DNA from: Buxus sempervirens
Lineage: Eukaryota > Streptophyta > Magnoliopsida > Buxales > Buxaceae
Length of the DNA stretch: 64,000 nucleotides
Reading direction: 5' to 3'
Assembly (NCBI GenBank): GCA_947561395.2
Contig: OX387184.1
Span: forward strand, 37,872,766 to 37,936,765
Part shown: piece after piece, positions 1 through 9,520 of the stretch
Position numbering within the stretch: position 1 is the first letter of the stretch
Layout of the letters: each line of letters starts with the position of its first letter
Notes under the pieces: model-generated
What the model saw: only the letters and a program-made list of their open reading frames with translations
The model's database searches: none
What the model was told of the DNA's origin: nothing
Made by a program: the position numbers and the translations under genes

Positions 1-2
1 CG

Positions 3-140
3 TTGAAGAGCAAGCTTTCTTTTTCAGATGAGGTCATCTCCTTTTTGAGTGATCCTGATGCAGAGGGTGCTTCTGGAATCATTGCAACTCAGGCAGCTAG
101 GATTAGGGAGCTTGAGGAGCAGTTAGGGAGTAGGGATTAG
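3..140 (+). CDS. C-terminal end of an extra ORF antisense to the Tat element
   Basis: An open frame runs from the window edge to a TAG at 138-140 (46 codons visible). It ends in a helix-forming stretch, ATQAARIRELEEQLGSRD, that looks like the end of a coiled coil. It lies downstream of pol in the Tat element but on the opposite strand. Several Tat-lineage elements (Grande and Retand, for example) are known to carry an additional ORF antisense between pol and the 3' LTR. Assignment to that class is inference from position and strand. The N-terminal part, which would show a plant-mobile-type domain, is outside the window. Confidence 0.4.
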   Translation: MKSKLSFSDEVISFLSDPDAEGASGIIATQAARIRELEEQLGSRD

Positions 141-1161
141 ATTCTTTCATCATTTTTTTTTTCTTTCATTTTTTTTTCATACTTTTTTACAAAAGCAAAC
201 TCCATTAGTGGAAAGATATTAGATTTAATTCAAAAATAGGTTTTATATTATTGGCCTCAGAATTCTCAGATGCTTATAAAAACAGAAGTTTTATGAAAAA
301 GTATTTGATTTCTCATCATTGGCCAAAGTATAGTTTTTTTTTTTTTTTTTTTTTTTGAAAGCTGATCCAAAACACTTAATCACATATAATTAAAGGAATT
401 AAAATCAGGTTGAATAATGAAAAGGGTAGTCCAAGCAATAGGGAGAGACCAAATTTGTCTACCCCGTGACCTTTAGAATCATCCCCTAATGATTTTTCCT
501 TCCTGATTGGCCTTGCTAATCTGCTCAGTTTCCAGTGCTCATGCTGATTTGAAACTTAGACCCCATGATCAACTCATCCCTTGATTCTCTTCTTCTTTTT
601 TTTTTTTTTTTTTTTTTCTTCTTTTTTTTTTTCTTTTTTTCTTTTTTTCTTTTTGCCCTTCTTGCCCCTAGTGCCAATTACGGTTTTCACTAGGGTTGGC
701 CTCTGCATTCCGTCATCACCAATCTTACTCTGAAAGTTGAATGAATATAATAAAATCACCGAGGTCTTAATAATAGGACGAAACAAAGGCTAGGTTCGGT
801 TTATGAAAGAAAAGGTATTAAAGGCTCAAAATTTTCTAAGTGTGAAAATGGGTCAACTGGACTTACAGTCATGGTGAATTCAATCCCATTCCCCTTCTTT
901 TGTATTTGGCATTTATTTGCCCCTATTTTTTTCTTTTTCTCTTTTTTTTTTTCTTTTTTTTTTTCAAATTTTTTCTTCTTCTTTTTTTTTTCTTTTTGCC
1001 CCTATTGGCCTTGCCCTTATTGGCTTTGCCCCAGTATAAGGCTGTAAGTCCAGTTTGGGTTTAACAAAAAAATACGAACAGGCTCAAATTGGTTTGACTA
1101 GGGATTCAAATTTTGGGATATAAAGAACAATGGCCTCAGATCCTTTCCTAGTAATATTCAT
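141..1161. repeat. Homopolymer-rich 3' non-coding region of the Tat element
   Basis: This region has no credible gene. It holds long T and TC runs on the plus strand (around 150-185, 333-356, 590-655 and 930-1000), which are A/AG-rich purine tracts in the sense of the element. Short phrases such as ttgcccctattggc recur around 1000-1030. The lysine-rich reading frame at 574-786 is a by-product of these tracts. The polypurine tract priming plus-strand synthesis would be further left, beside the missing 3' LTR. Confidence 0.6.
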
Positions 1162-4100
1162 TCATGGAAAATATCTCTTTGCTGCATCAGAGTTAATTGG
1201 CTCAGGAAAATCCTTCCCATCCATTTCTGTTAAGATGAGAGCACCCCCTGATAGAACTTTCTTGACCACATAAGGTCCTTCCCAATTTGGTTTGAACTTT
1301 CCACGAGGATCTTCCAAAAAGGGTAAAATCTTCTTTAATACCAAATTTCCTTCTTGGAAGGTTCTGGGCTTCACCTTTTTATTGTAAGCCCTAGCCATCC
1401 TCTTCCGATATATTTGGCCATGACTAAGTGCCTTCAAACGCTTTTCTTCAATTAAATTGAGTTGATCATGTCTAGACTGTATCCATTCAGCTTCTTCTAA
1501 TTCTGCTTCCATTAGCACTCTTAGTGAAGGTATTTCCACTTCCACTGGTAAAACTGCTTCCATTCCATAGACTAAGGAGTATGGGGTTGCCCCTGTAGAA
1601 GTCCGAATTGAGGTTCTGTAAGCATGTAGAGCAAGTGGCAGCATTTCATGCCAATCTTTAAAACTCACTACCATCTTTTGAATAATCTTCTTTATATTCT
1701 TATTTGCTGCTTCCACTGCCCCATTCATCTTTGGTCTGTAAGGCGCTGACTTGTGGTGGGTAATCTGAAATTGTTCACACATCTTCCTCATGTCTTTGTT
1801 CTTAAGGTTCGAAGCATTGTCTGTTACTATGGCACTTGGCAAACCATAGCGGCAAATGATGTTGTGCTTCAAAAACTTAAGAACATGGCTACTCGTAATG
1901 TTTGCATAAGAAGCCGCTTCTACCCACTTAGTGAAGTAATCAATTGCTACGAGTATAAATCTATGTCCATTTGATGCCTTTGGAGAGATCATTCCAATGA
2001 CATCTATACCCCACATAGAAAAAGGCCACGGAGATGTCATACTGTGTAATTCACTTGGGGGTGCATTCTTGTTATCTGCGTACACTTGGCATAAATGACA
2101 CCTTTTAACGTGCATATAGCAATCATGCTCCATAGTCGACCAGTAATATCCCAATCGCAGAATCTTCTTGGCAAGCATATGCCCATTCATATGGGGTCCA
2201 CACACTCCTCCATGTACCGTTTCCACTATCCTTTCTGATTCGGTTTTTGCAACACATCTAAGTAGTATATCATTGTGTGATCTTTTGTACAACTGCCCAC
2301 CACTTAGTAAGAACTGTCCTGCCAGCCTCTGTATTGTTCTTTTCTCTGTAGAGGTGACATTTTCTGGTAAGCTCCGATCATTTAGGAAGTTCTTAATGTC
2401 TTGAAACCATGGTACTTCTTCTTCTGGGGTTTCTTCTAGAACAAGGCAGTAGGCTGGTTCATCCCTGACTTCAATTTCCAGTGGTCTAATATCAACCCCT
2501 TCTGGCATACTGACCATTGAAGCCAATGTTGCTAAAGCATCTGCAAACTGGTTTTTGGCCCTTGGCATATAATTGAAGGAAATTCGAGTAAACTTGGTGC
2601 TTATTTCTTCCAAATACTGGTGATAGGGGATCAATTTGTGATCCTTGGTTTTCCATTCACCAGTTGTTTGGAAGATGATAAGACTCGAATCCCCGTATAC
2701 GTCAAGTTCCTCTACTTCATGATCTAAGGCTGCTTGCAATCCAATTATGCATGCTTCATACTCTGCTATATTGTTCGTGCATTGAAACCTTAACTTCACT
2801 GCGATCGGGATATGTGCCCCATCTGGCTTGATCAATACAGCCCCTATTCCATTTCCATTCATATTGGCGGCCCCATCAAAAAACATTTGCCATGAGCTTT
2901 CACCTTCTTCCTCTTCAGCAAACAGGATTGCCTCATCAGGGAAGTTGGTCTTTAAGGGTTGGTATTCTGGTAAAAGGTGTGCAGCCAAGTGATCTGCAAT
3001 GGCTTGACCCTTAATGGCCTTTTGTGTGATATAGGTGAGGTCAAATTCAGAGAGCAACAACTGCCACTTTGCTGTTCTGCCAGTTAAAGCTGGTTTCTCA
3101 AATAGATACTTCAAAGGGTCCATGCGGGATATCAATAAGGTGGAATGACTAAGGAAATAGTGCCTTAGTCTCTGAGTTGCCCATACTAAAGCACAACAAG
3201 TCTTTTCTAATGGAGAGTACTTTGCTTCATATTCTGTAAATTTCTTACTCAGGTAGTAAATCGCCCTCTCCTTTCTGCCTGTATCGTCATGCTGTCCTAA
3301 GACACACCCCATTGATGTTTCCAAAACTGACAAGTATAGGATTAATGGCCTTCCTGGAGTGGGTGGTACTAGCACAGGTGGGTTCAATAAATACTCCTTT
3401 ATTGTGTCAAAGGCTTCTTGGCAATCATCATTCCAGACTGTCGGGTTATTCTTTCTTAAAAGTTTGAAAATTGGTTCACAGATAGCGGTGAGCTGTGCTA
3501 TGAACCGACTTATGTACTGAATCCTCCCAAGAAAACCCCGAACTTCCCTCTCGGTTCTAGGTGATGGCATTTCAATGATGGCTTTAGCTTTAGCTGGGTC
3601 AATCTCAATTCCCCTTCTGCTTACTATAAAACCCAATAATTTTCCTGATGTAGCCCCAAAGACACACTTAGCAGGGTTAAGCCTTAGACTGTATTTCCTA
3701 AGTCGGTCAAATACCTTCTTCAAGTTGATCAAGTGGTCTTCTTCCTCACATGATTTGGCTATCATATCATCCACATAAACCTCCATCTCCTTATGGATCA
3801 TATCATGGAATAAGGCTGTCATGGCCCTCTGGTAGGTTGCCCCAGCATTCTTAAGTCCAAATGGCATGACAGTGTAGTGGAAGGTACCCCAAGGGGTGAT
3901 AAAGGCCGTCTTCTCTTGGTCTTCCTTAGCCATCTTAATCTGATTATACCCAGAAAACCCATCCATGAATGAGAATAGACTATGTACAGCGGTGTTATCC
4001 ACCAGGATGTCTATGTGTGGAAGTGGAAAATCATCCTTTGGACTTGCCTTATTCAAATCTCTATAATCTACGCACATTCTGACCTTTCCATCCTTCTTTG

Positions 4101-4788
4101 GTACTGGCACTATATTTGCAAGCCATTCGGGGTATGTGGACACTGCTAAGAATCCAGCTTGGAATTGCTTAACCACTTCATCTTTAACCTTCAATGTCCA
4201 TTCAGGTTTTAACCTTCTCAGTTTCTGCTTAACTGGCTTAGAGTCTGGTAGAATGGGTAGCCTGTGCACCACCATATCTGTGTCTAACCCCGGCATATCC
4301 CGATACGACCATGCAAACACATCTTCATAATCAGCCAAAAATCGTATCATTTCATCCCGCTGTACCTCAGATAGACATACCCCAATCTTCACTATTTTTG
4401 GGTCATCTTCGGTCCCTAGGTTGATTGATATGGTCTCTTCGATATTGGGTTGGACCCCCTTTTCATGACGCTCTAATTGATATGTGATTTCTATTGGAAC
4501 GTCGTTTTCTTCGTCCTCGGTCTCTTCTTCAACCCCCATTAGGTCAAAGTCGAGCTCAAGGTCGAAGTCATACTCATCCTGATCCAATTCCGTTTGCTTA
4601 TATGGTTCATAAATGGTTTGGACCCTTTTGAAAATTTTATCTTTTCTAGAAAAAACTGAAAAATCTTTTTGTGTTATTTGAGAGCCTTCTACAAAATCTT
4701 TCCCTGAAGACGAAGGCTCATTAAAACCTTCAGGAAAAGGGCATTCCACTAATGGAGTTTTTTTTTGGAAGCCATGTCTGTTTGCCAA
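1162..4788 (-). CDS. pol: Tat pol: reverse transcriptase, two RNase H domains, integrase
   Basis: A 1208-codon frame encoding the replication and integration enzymes. In order: an acidic N-terminal extension; reverse transcriptase with the YVDD catalytic box near residue 335; a gypsy-type RNase H from about residue 480; a second, archaeal-type RNase H near residue 633 (FFDGAANMNGNG with later D, E and D residues); an HHCC zinc region at about 855-905; the integrase core with GID (~925), TDNAS (~986) and E (~1022), with exactly 35 residues between the last D and E; and a C-terminal chromodomain-free tail. The two RNase H domains mark the Tat lineage. The frame has no ATG at its left end (position 4788 is a TTG); it stays open to about 4800 and overlaps the end of the protease ORF. 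It is therefore probably translated by a -1 step at the A9 run (4758-4766), or after RNA processing, rather than by its own start. No internal stop is seen. Confidence 0.92.
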   Translation of the reverse strand: MANRHGFQKKTPLVECPFPEGFNEPSSSGKDFVEGSQITQKDFSVFSRKDKIFKRVQTIYEPYKQTELDQDEYDFDLELDFDLMGVEEETEDEENDVPIEITYQLERHEKGVQPNIEETISINLGTEDDPKIVKIGVCLSEVQRDEMIRFLADYEDVFAWSYRDMPGLDTDMVVHRLPILPDSKPVKQKLRRLKPEWTLKVKDEVVKQFQAGFLAVSTYPEWLANIVPVPKKDGKVRMCVDYRDLNKASPKDDFPLPHIDILVDNTAVHSLFSFMDGFSGYNQIKMAKEDQEKTAFITPWGTFHYTVMPFGLKNAGATYQRAMTALFHDMIHKEMEVYVDDMIAKSCEEEDHLINLKKVFDRLRKYSLRLNPAKCVFGATSGKLLGFIVSRRGIEIDPAKAKAIIEMPSPRTEREVRGFLGRIQYISRFIAQLTAICEPIFKLLRKNNPTVWNDDCQEAFDTIKEYLLNPPVLVPPTPGRPLILYLSVLETSMGCVLGQHDDTGRKERAIYYLSKKFTEYEAKYSPLEKTCCALVWATQRLRHYFLSHSTLLISRMDPLKYLFEKPALTGRTAKWQLLLSEFDLTYITQKAIKGQAIADHLAAHLLPEYQPLKTNFPDEAILFAEEEEGESSWQMFFDGAANMNGNGIGAVLIKPDGAHIPIAVKLRFQCTNNIAEYEACIIGLQAALDHEVEELDVYGDSSLIIFQTTGEWKTKDHKLIPYHQYLEEISTKFTRISFNYMPRAKNQFADALATLASMVSMPEGVDIRPLEIEVRDEPAYCLVLEETPEEEVPWFQDIKNFLNDRSLPENVTSTEKRTIQRLAGQFLLSGGQLYKRSHNDILLRCVAKTESERIVETVHGGVCGPHMNGHMLAKKILRLGYYWSTMEHDCYMHVKRCHLCQVYADNKNAPPSELHSMTSPWPFSMWGIDVIGMISPKASNGHRFILVAIDYFTKWVEAASYANITSSHVLKFLKHNIICRYGLPSAIVTDNASNLKNKDMRKMCEQFQITHHKSAPYRPKMNGAVEAANKNIKKIIQKMVVSFKDWHEMLPLALHAYRTSIRTSTGATPYSLVYGMEAVLPVEVEIPSLRVLMEAELEEAEWIQSRHDQLNLIEEKRLKALSHGQIYRKRMARAYNKKVKPRTFQEGNLVLKKILPFLEDPRGKFKPNWEGPYVVKKVLSGGALILTEMDGKDFPEPINSDAAKRYFP

Positions 4789-7331
4789 ACAAACGCGGCT
4801 TCAAAAGTAAGGGGAGTTTCCTCCCAATTATTCAGAATGAAAGAATCTGGGGCAGGGATACAAGCCTGCTCCTCAAGCTCAGGGTCTGCATCTGAGATCA
4901 CCAGTACTGGGTGAGTTGCATCGCCTGCTTCTTCTGTAGGGCCAGTTCCAGATGGAACTTCTACTGCAGCCCAATCAATAAAAGGTAGCTCCTCTGCTAC
5001 TTTTTCTTGGTTGCCTTCTGTCATGGCAAATAATGCCCCTATGTCCTCAGAAAAATCCTGCTTTTGTTCTGTCTGTGGCCCAGGCCCACCAGATGCTTGT
5101 GGAGGTGGAGGTGGAACATATGGTTGTATTGTGGAGGGTTTGGGTTTCTGGAATGGGTTGACATTGTAGTATGGAGGTTTAGACTGATCCTCAGGAGGAG
5201 ACAGCTGAATCATGTGAGACAGCTTAGGAAAAGTTTCCCTGATGTGCGGGAATTTCATAGCTTCTATCTGCCCCTGACTTTTCCATTTCCTTGGCTTAGA
5301 CCCCAATCCTGCTCTGTGAACCATCTTCTTGACCTGTATTGGTTCTATCCTTCCTTGTAGGTTAACCCCCAGACCTTTTCCAGGATGAAAATGGTACTTT
5401 TCTAATACATTTTTGACCATTTTTTCAGCACAGGTCAATTTTCCTTCTTTTTGCTGATACCCCCCAGGTATATAATTCACAGCTTCAAATTGAAAAGAGT
5501 GAAACGCCATTTTATCTGCTGTCATTTCCGTGTTAATACAGGGTACATCAGGGGACCACATGGGGGGAACCAAGTTTTCGGCCAGGACGGTAATCACCTT
5601 TTGCCCTCTAATGTACTTGACTCTTTGGTGGAGGGTAGATGGTATGGCCCTAGCCGTATGAATCCACGGCCTTCCTAGGAGTAGGTTGAAAGCCGCAGGT
5701 ATATCCATCACTTCAAATGTGATGTTGAAAATATACGGTCCAATTGTGACCGGCAGTTCAACCTCCCCTAGGGAGTGTGTTTTAGAGCTGTCAAATGCTC
5801 TTATAATTCTTCCGTTTTGTTTTATTTTGTTTCGCTCCAGATTGAGCTTAACAAAGGTTACTAATGGGCAGACATTGAGGGCTGACCCATTATCAATCAA
5901 GACCCGGGCTATCATGCAGCCCTTACTGAGCACAGCAATGTGCAAAGGATCCACATGATGGTATCCTGCTGGACTAATTTCAGTTTCAGAAAAGGTTATG
6001 ACATTATGGGATAATATTTGACCAACCATCCGGCCTAGTTGGTCTGGTTCAATGTTTTTAGGCACATGGGCCCCCTGAAGTATCCTTAACAAGGAGTCCC
6101 TATGTTTTTCTGAATTTAACAATAATCCCAGAATTGAGATCTGGGCAGGGTCCTTGTTCAACTGCTCAATGACATTGAACTCACTCTTTTTTATTACCTT
6201 AATGAGGTCAGCAGCCTCACTGTTAGTTACCTGAGGGGCCTCTTCCCCTACTTTGGCCTTGCCTTTATTTCTTTCTTCTTCTTTATCCTTCTCTGTTTCT
6301 TTCTGTTTTTCTTCCACCCCTACACACTTTCCTGACCTCATCATGAGATTTACTTCTTCCTTGCTTTCAACTGCAGGGCATGTAGTGGTAAATGCCTCAC
6401 TGTAGTTCCATGGTACAGCCGATTCAGAGTAGGAAGGCTTGGGGACATTCACCACCAATGGGGGAAGTTTGGGCTTGGCGATGGAAGTCTGAGTAATAGG
6501 AACATTAACAACCAATGGAGGTAGTTGTTTTGGTTGAGGGGTTGCAAAAGGGACTGATGCCCAATTTATGACCAATGGTGGCTTAGACTGAATGGGTGGA
6601 GTGAAAGTGGATGGATTAATGACCAAGGGTGGCTTGGTGATGTTCATCTGGGCCATGAGGGATGAGACCCGGTCCAAAGATGAGCTAATGTTCTTTGCAG
6701 CACTATCATTCCCCTTTGAAATCATGTTTATTTCTTTGCCTTCACTTCTCCTGTCAAAATATACTTTGACCGTTGTCCCTATGGGAGCAATTAATTGAGA
6801 TGGGTCAAAGGTTATTTTGTCAGAAGAGATGACTCCTATGACATTAGATGGGCCTGCCCCGTGATGCTGGGGCAGTGGGTTTTGTCCAATATCGGTTCTT
6901 GGAGGATTGGAAGCCCCTGTATTGAAAGACAAGGTATTCTGGTCTAGTAAGTCCTGAATGGCATGTTTCAAAGGCCAGCACTTGTCTGTAGGGTGCCCAG
7001 GTGCACCCATATGGTAATCACAAGTGGTGGAGGGGTCAAAATTTCTCCCCTTAGATGCATTCGGATTAGGTTCTCTTAAGGTGATATACCCTCCTTGCAA
7101 TAAAGTGGGCAGCAATTGAGAGGGAGTCATTGGAATAGGGGTGAAAACCCTATTTCTCCTTACTGCAAAATAGGCGTCCTTTTCCTCTTTGGTAAAAATC
7201 CTTTTTTGGTCTGAAGGTGCTGTTGGAACATTAACCCTCATAGGGGCCTGGGTAGGTGGAGATGGAGTAGGAAAATGAGCAGGTACGTTGATTTGTATGG
7301 GCTTGTTAGGGCCAGATGGTGGCTGTAACAT
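4749..7331 (-). CDS. Tat protease ORF with zinc-knuckle-like and G-patch motifs
   Basis: An 860-codon frame between gag and RT. A CX2HX5HX4C element (CDYHMGAPGHPTDKC) lies near residue 100. Long proline-rich repeats containing PPLVIN or PPLVVN follow at about 230-330, then a charged K/E segment. The aspartic protease has an LIDNGSALNV core near residue 475 and a GRPWIH motif downstream. A G-patch-like segment (PGKGLGVNLQGRIEPI) sits near residue 650, and the tail is proline-rich. The protease would process Gag and Pol; the G-patch is known in some retroelement polyproteins and may bind nucleic acid. The frame is open upstream of its first ATG to about 7410, overlapping gag, with an A8 run at 7360-7367. 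It ends beyond the start of the RT frame. Both overlaps are in the -1 relation. Confidence 0.85.
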   Translation of the reverse strand: MLQPPSGPNKPIQINVPAHFPTPSPPTQAPMRVNVPTAPSDQKRIFTKEEKDAYFAVRRNRVFTPIPMTPSQLLPTLLQGGYITLREPNPNASKGRNFDPSTTCDYHMGAPGHPTDKCWPLKHAIQDLLDQNTLSFNTGASNPPRTDIGQNPLPQHHGAGPSNVIGVISSDKITFDPSQLIAPIGTTVKVYFDRRSEGKEINMISKGNDSAAKNISSSLDRVSSLMAQMNITKPPLVINPSTFTPPIQSKPPLVINWASVPFATPQPKQLPPLVVNVPITQTSIAKPKLPPLVVNVPKPSYSESAVPWNYSEAFTTTCPAVESKEEVNLMMRSGKCVGVEEKQKETEKDKEEERNKGKAKVGEEAPQVTNSEAADLIKVIKKSEFNVIEQLNKDPAQISILGLLLNSEKHRDSLLRILQGAHVPKNIEPDQLGRMVGQILSHNVITFSETEISPAGYHHVDPLHIAVLSKGCMIARVLIDNGSALNVCPLVTFVKLNLERNKIKQNGRIIRAFDSSKTHSLGEVELPVTIGPYIFNITFEVMDIPAAFNLLLGRPWIHTARAIPSTLHQRVKYIRGQKVITVLAENLVPPMWSPDVPCINTEMTADKMAFHSFQFEAVNYIPGGYQQKEGKLTCAEKMVKNVLEKYHFHPGKGLGVNLQGRIEPIQVKKMVHRAGLGSKPRKWKSQGQIEAMKFPHIRETFPKLSHMIQLSPPEDQSKPPYYNVNPFQKPKPSTIQPYVPPPPPQASGGPGPQTEQKQDFSEDIGALFAMTEGNQEKVAEELPFIDWAAVEVPSGTGPTEEAGDATHPVLVISDADPELEEQACIPAPDSFILNNWEETPLTFEAAFVWQTDMASKKKLH

Positions 7332-7333
7332 GT

Positions 7334-8362
7334 TTACCTCACCCTCCTTCTTGTTCCCATTTTTTTTGTCCCGCTTCCTTTCTTTAGGTTGGGGTCCTGC
7401 TGGCTAACCATGGCAGAGTGGTCAATTATCTTACCTGACCTTATTCCATCCTCAATTCGGTCAGCCACCTGAACCAAAGCTGCAAAATTAGTGGTGGTCT
7501 GACCCACCAAGTGGCTGTAGAATGGTTGACCCAAAGTGCTTATGAAGGTAGAAATCATTTCCTGTTCTAGCATGGGTGGCCTGACCTGGGAGGCCGTCTC
7601 CCTCCATCTCTTGGCATATTGCCTTACAGTCTCCTCCCTTCCTTTGCTCATTCTCATGACGTCGTACCTATCTGGCATGATTTCTGAATTGAACCGGTAT
7701 TGAGCCAGGAAGGCATCGGCTAGGTCCTTCCATCTTTTGATCTTCCCATGGTCCAGAGTGGCGAACCATCTTAATGCGGTTCCTGTTAGGCTCCTTTGGA
7801 AAAGTTGGATCAAGATACCCTCATCCTGCCCGAACTGGCATAGGGCACCACAGTATAACTTTAGGTGGCTCATGGGGCAACCAGTGCCATCATACTTGTC
7901 CAAGTCTGGGCACTTAAACTTGGCCGGCAGGTTAACATTGGGGTATAGGCACAGGTCTTCAAAATTGGTGCCTCCAAAGTTGTTTACCCCTTTGACTTCC
8001 CTTAGTTCATCCTGGATCATTTCTAGCTTATGCATGAACTTTCTTTCAACCTCTTCCCTTATCCTTTCCTTTTCCTTAGCCTTGTTTGATTCAGCTGTCT
8101 CATCCCTGGTTAGTATAGGTTCAGGGGTGGGTTCATAGACGGGTTCAGGAGTTGGTTGCACTGGAGGTGGAACATTGACTTGGGGTGGAGGTGCAGGGTT
8201 GGATGTGGATGCCTGGTTCTGGGCCTGCATTTGTTGGGCCTGCACTTGTTGGGCCTGTACTGACAGTATGTTCTCTAGCATTCGGGCCAGTCCTGCCACT
8301 TGTTCTTGGAGTAGAACGACATCTGGATGAGGAGCATCAACTTCATCTTCAATGGGATTCAT
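7334..8362 (-). CDS. gag: Tat Gag structural protein
   Basis: A 342-codon frame starting with ATG at 8360-8362, after the hairpin-repeat leader. The N-terminal third is low-complexity (Q/A, then P/V/E repeats) and is followed by a charged K/E/R helix. The retrotransposon-gag capsid domain occupies about residues 165-300, including GTALRWFATL and the conserved tract around MSKGREETVRQYAKRWRE. It forms the cytoplasmic virus-like particle. It has no zinc knuckle of its own; the CHHC-type motif is in the next ORF. This suggests that a longer Gag-protease product is made by frameshifting in the 7337-7410 overlap. The frame has no internal stop. Confidence 0.88.
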   Translation of the reverse strand: MNPIEDEVDAPHPDVVLLQEQVAGLARMLENILSVQAQQVQAQQMQAQNQASTSNPAPPPQVNVPPPVQPTPEPVYEPTPEPILTRDETAESNKAKEKERIREEVERKFMHKLEMIQDELREVKGVNNFGGTNFEDLCLYPNVNLPAKFKCPDLDKYDGTGCPMSHLKLYCGALCQFGQDEGILIQLFQRSLTGTALRWFATLDHGKIKRWKDLADAFLAQYRFNSEIMPDRYDVMRMSKGREETVRQYAKRWRETASQVRPPMLEQEMISTFISTLGQPFYSHLVGQTTTNFAALVQVADRIEDGIRSGKIIDHSAMVSQQDPNLKKGSGTKKMGTRRRVR

Positions 8363-8599
8363 GGCTCGAGCTCTTGATCTGGTTACAGGAGCTATGATTG
8401 CGAGTGTATTAGTACCTGGCGAAAAGATAAAGGAAAAATATCAGTGCCAATTTAATCTCATTCACATGTCTAGGTATGCCTATGTGCGAGCTGGGTGAAC
8501 ACGAGTTTGGATTTTTTTTTTTTTTTTATTTGCTTCTTTTTTTTTTTTTTTTTATTTTGAATTGAATTGTTGGAATATTCTAGGGCTTCCAACAGGTCC

Positions 8600-9520
8600 C
8601 ACAAAAGAGAGAAAGGTCTGAAATTCAAAGGCTTTCAGAGGCCCGGGGTTTTTTTTTTTTTTTTTTTTTTAAAAGGTCTGAAATTCAGAGGCTTTCAGAG
8701 GCCCGGGGATTTTTGATAAAAGTCTGAAATTCAAAGGCTTTCAGAGGCCCAGGGATATTTTGATGAAAGTCTGAAATTCAAAGGCTTTCAGAGGCCCAAA
8801 AGGAAAAGGTCTGAAATTCAAAGGCTTTCAGAGGCCCAAAAGTTCTGAAATTCAAAGGCTTTCAGAGGCCCAGAAGAAAAATGTCTGAAATTCAAAGGCT
8901 TTCAGAGGCCTAAAAGTTCTGAAATTCAAAGGCTTTCAGAGGCCCAAAAGAAAAAGGTCTGAAATTCAAAGGCTTCCAGAGGCCCAAAAGTTCTGAAATT
9001 CAAAGGCTTTCAGAGGCCCAAAAGAAAAAGGTCTGAAATTCAAAGGCTTTCAGAGGCCCGGAGTTCTGAAATTCAAAGGCTTTCAGAGGCCCAAAAGAAA
9101 AAGGTCTGAAATTCAAAGGCTTTCAGAGGCCCAAAAGTTCTGAAATTCAAAGGCTTTCAGAAGCCCAAAAGATCTGAAATTCAAAGGCTTTCAGAGGCCC
9201 GGAGTTTTTTGAGAAAAAGTCTAAAATTCAAAGGCTTTTAGAGGCCCAGGGTTTTTTGAGAAAAAGTCTGAAATTCAAAGGCTTTCAGAGGCCCAGGATT
9301 TTTTGAGAAAAAGTCTGAAATTCAAAGGCTTTCAGAGGCCCAGGAGTTTTGAAAAAGTCTGAAATTCAAAGGCTTTCAGAGGCCCAGGAGTTTTGGAAAA
9401 GTCTGAAATTCAAAGGCTTTCAGAGGCCCAGGAGTTTTGGAAAAGTCTGAAATTCAAAGGCTTTCAGAAGCCCTAGAGTTTTGAAAAAGTCTGAAATTCA
9501 AAGGCTTTAAGAAGCCCAAG
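8600..9520 (-). repeat. About 22 tandem hairpin units in the Tat leader
   Basis: A core of about 28 bp is repeated roughly 22 times (counted by eye), with variable spacers (ag, aaaag, gttttttgag and similar) giving steps of about 33-47 bp. Each core contains CTGAAA and TTTCAG nine bases apart, so each can form a small hairpin, and GGC...GCC can extend or compete with it. Most copies are identical in the core; drift is seen mainly at 8676, 8960 and 9220-9240. The array lies between the primer site and gag and would be in the genomic RNA. Confidence 0.9.

Noticed and set aside
574-786. Lysine-rich 70-codon reading frame
   Set aside because: It is a translation of T-rich homopolymer tracts on the opposite strand, with no motif.
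8600-9520. Regularly repeated short unit resembling a CRISPR array
   Set aside because: The spacers are 2-19 bp and simple (A/G/T runs), the array lies in a plant retrotransposon leader, and no cas genes are present.
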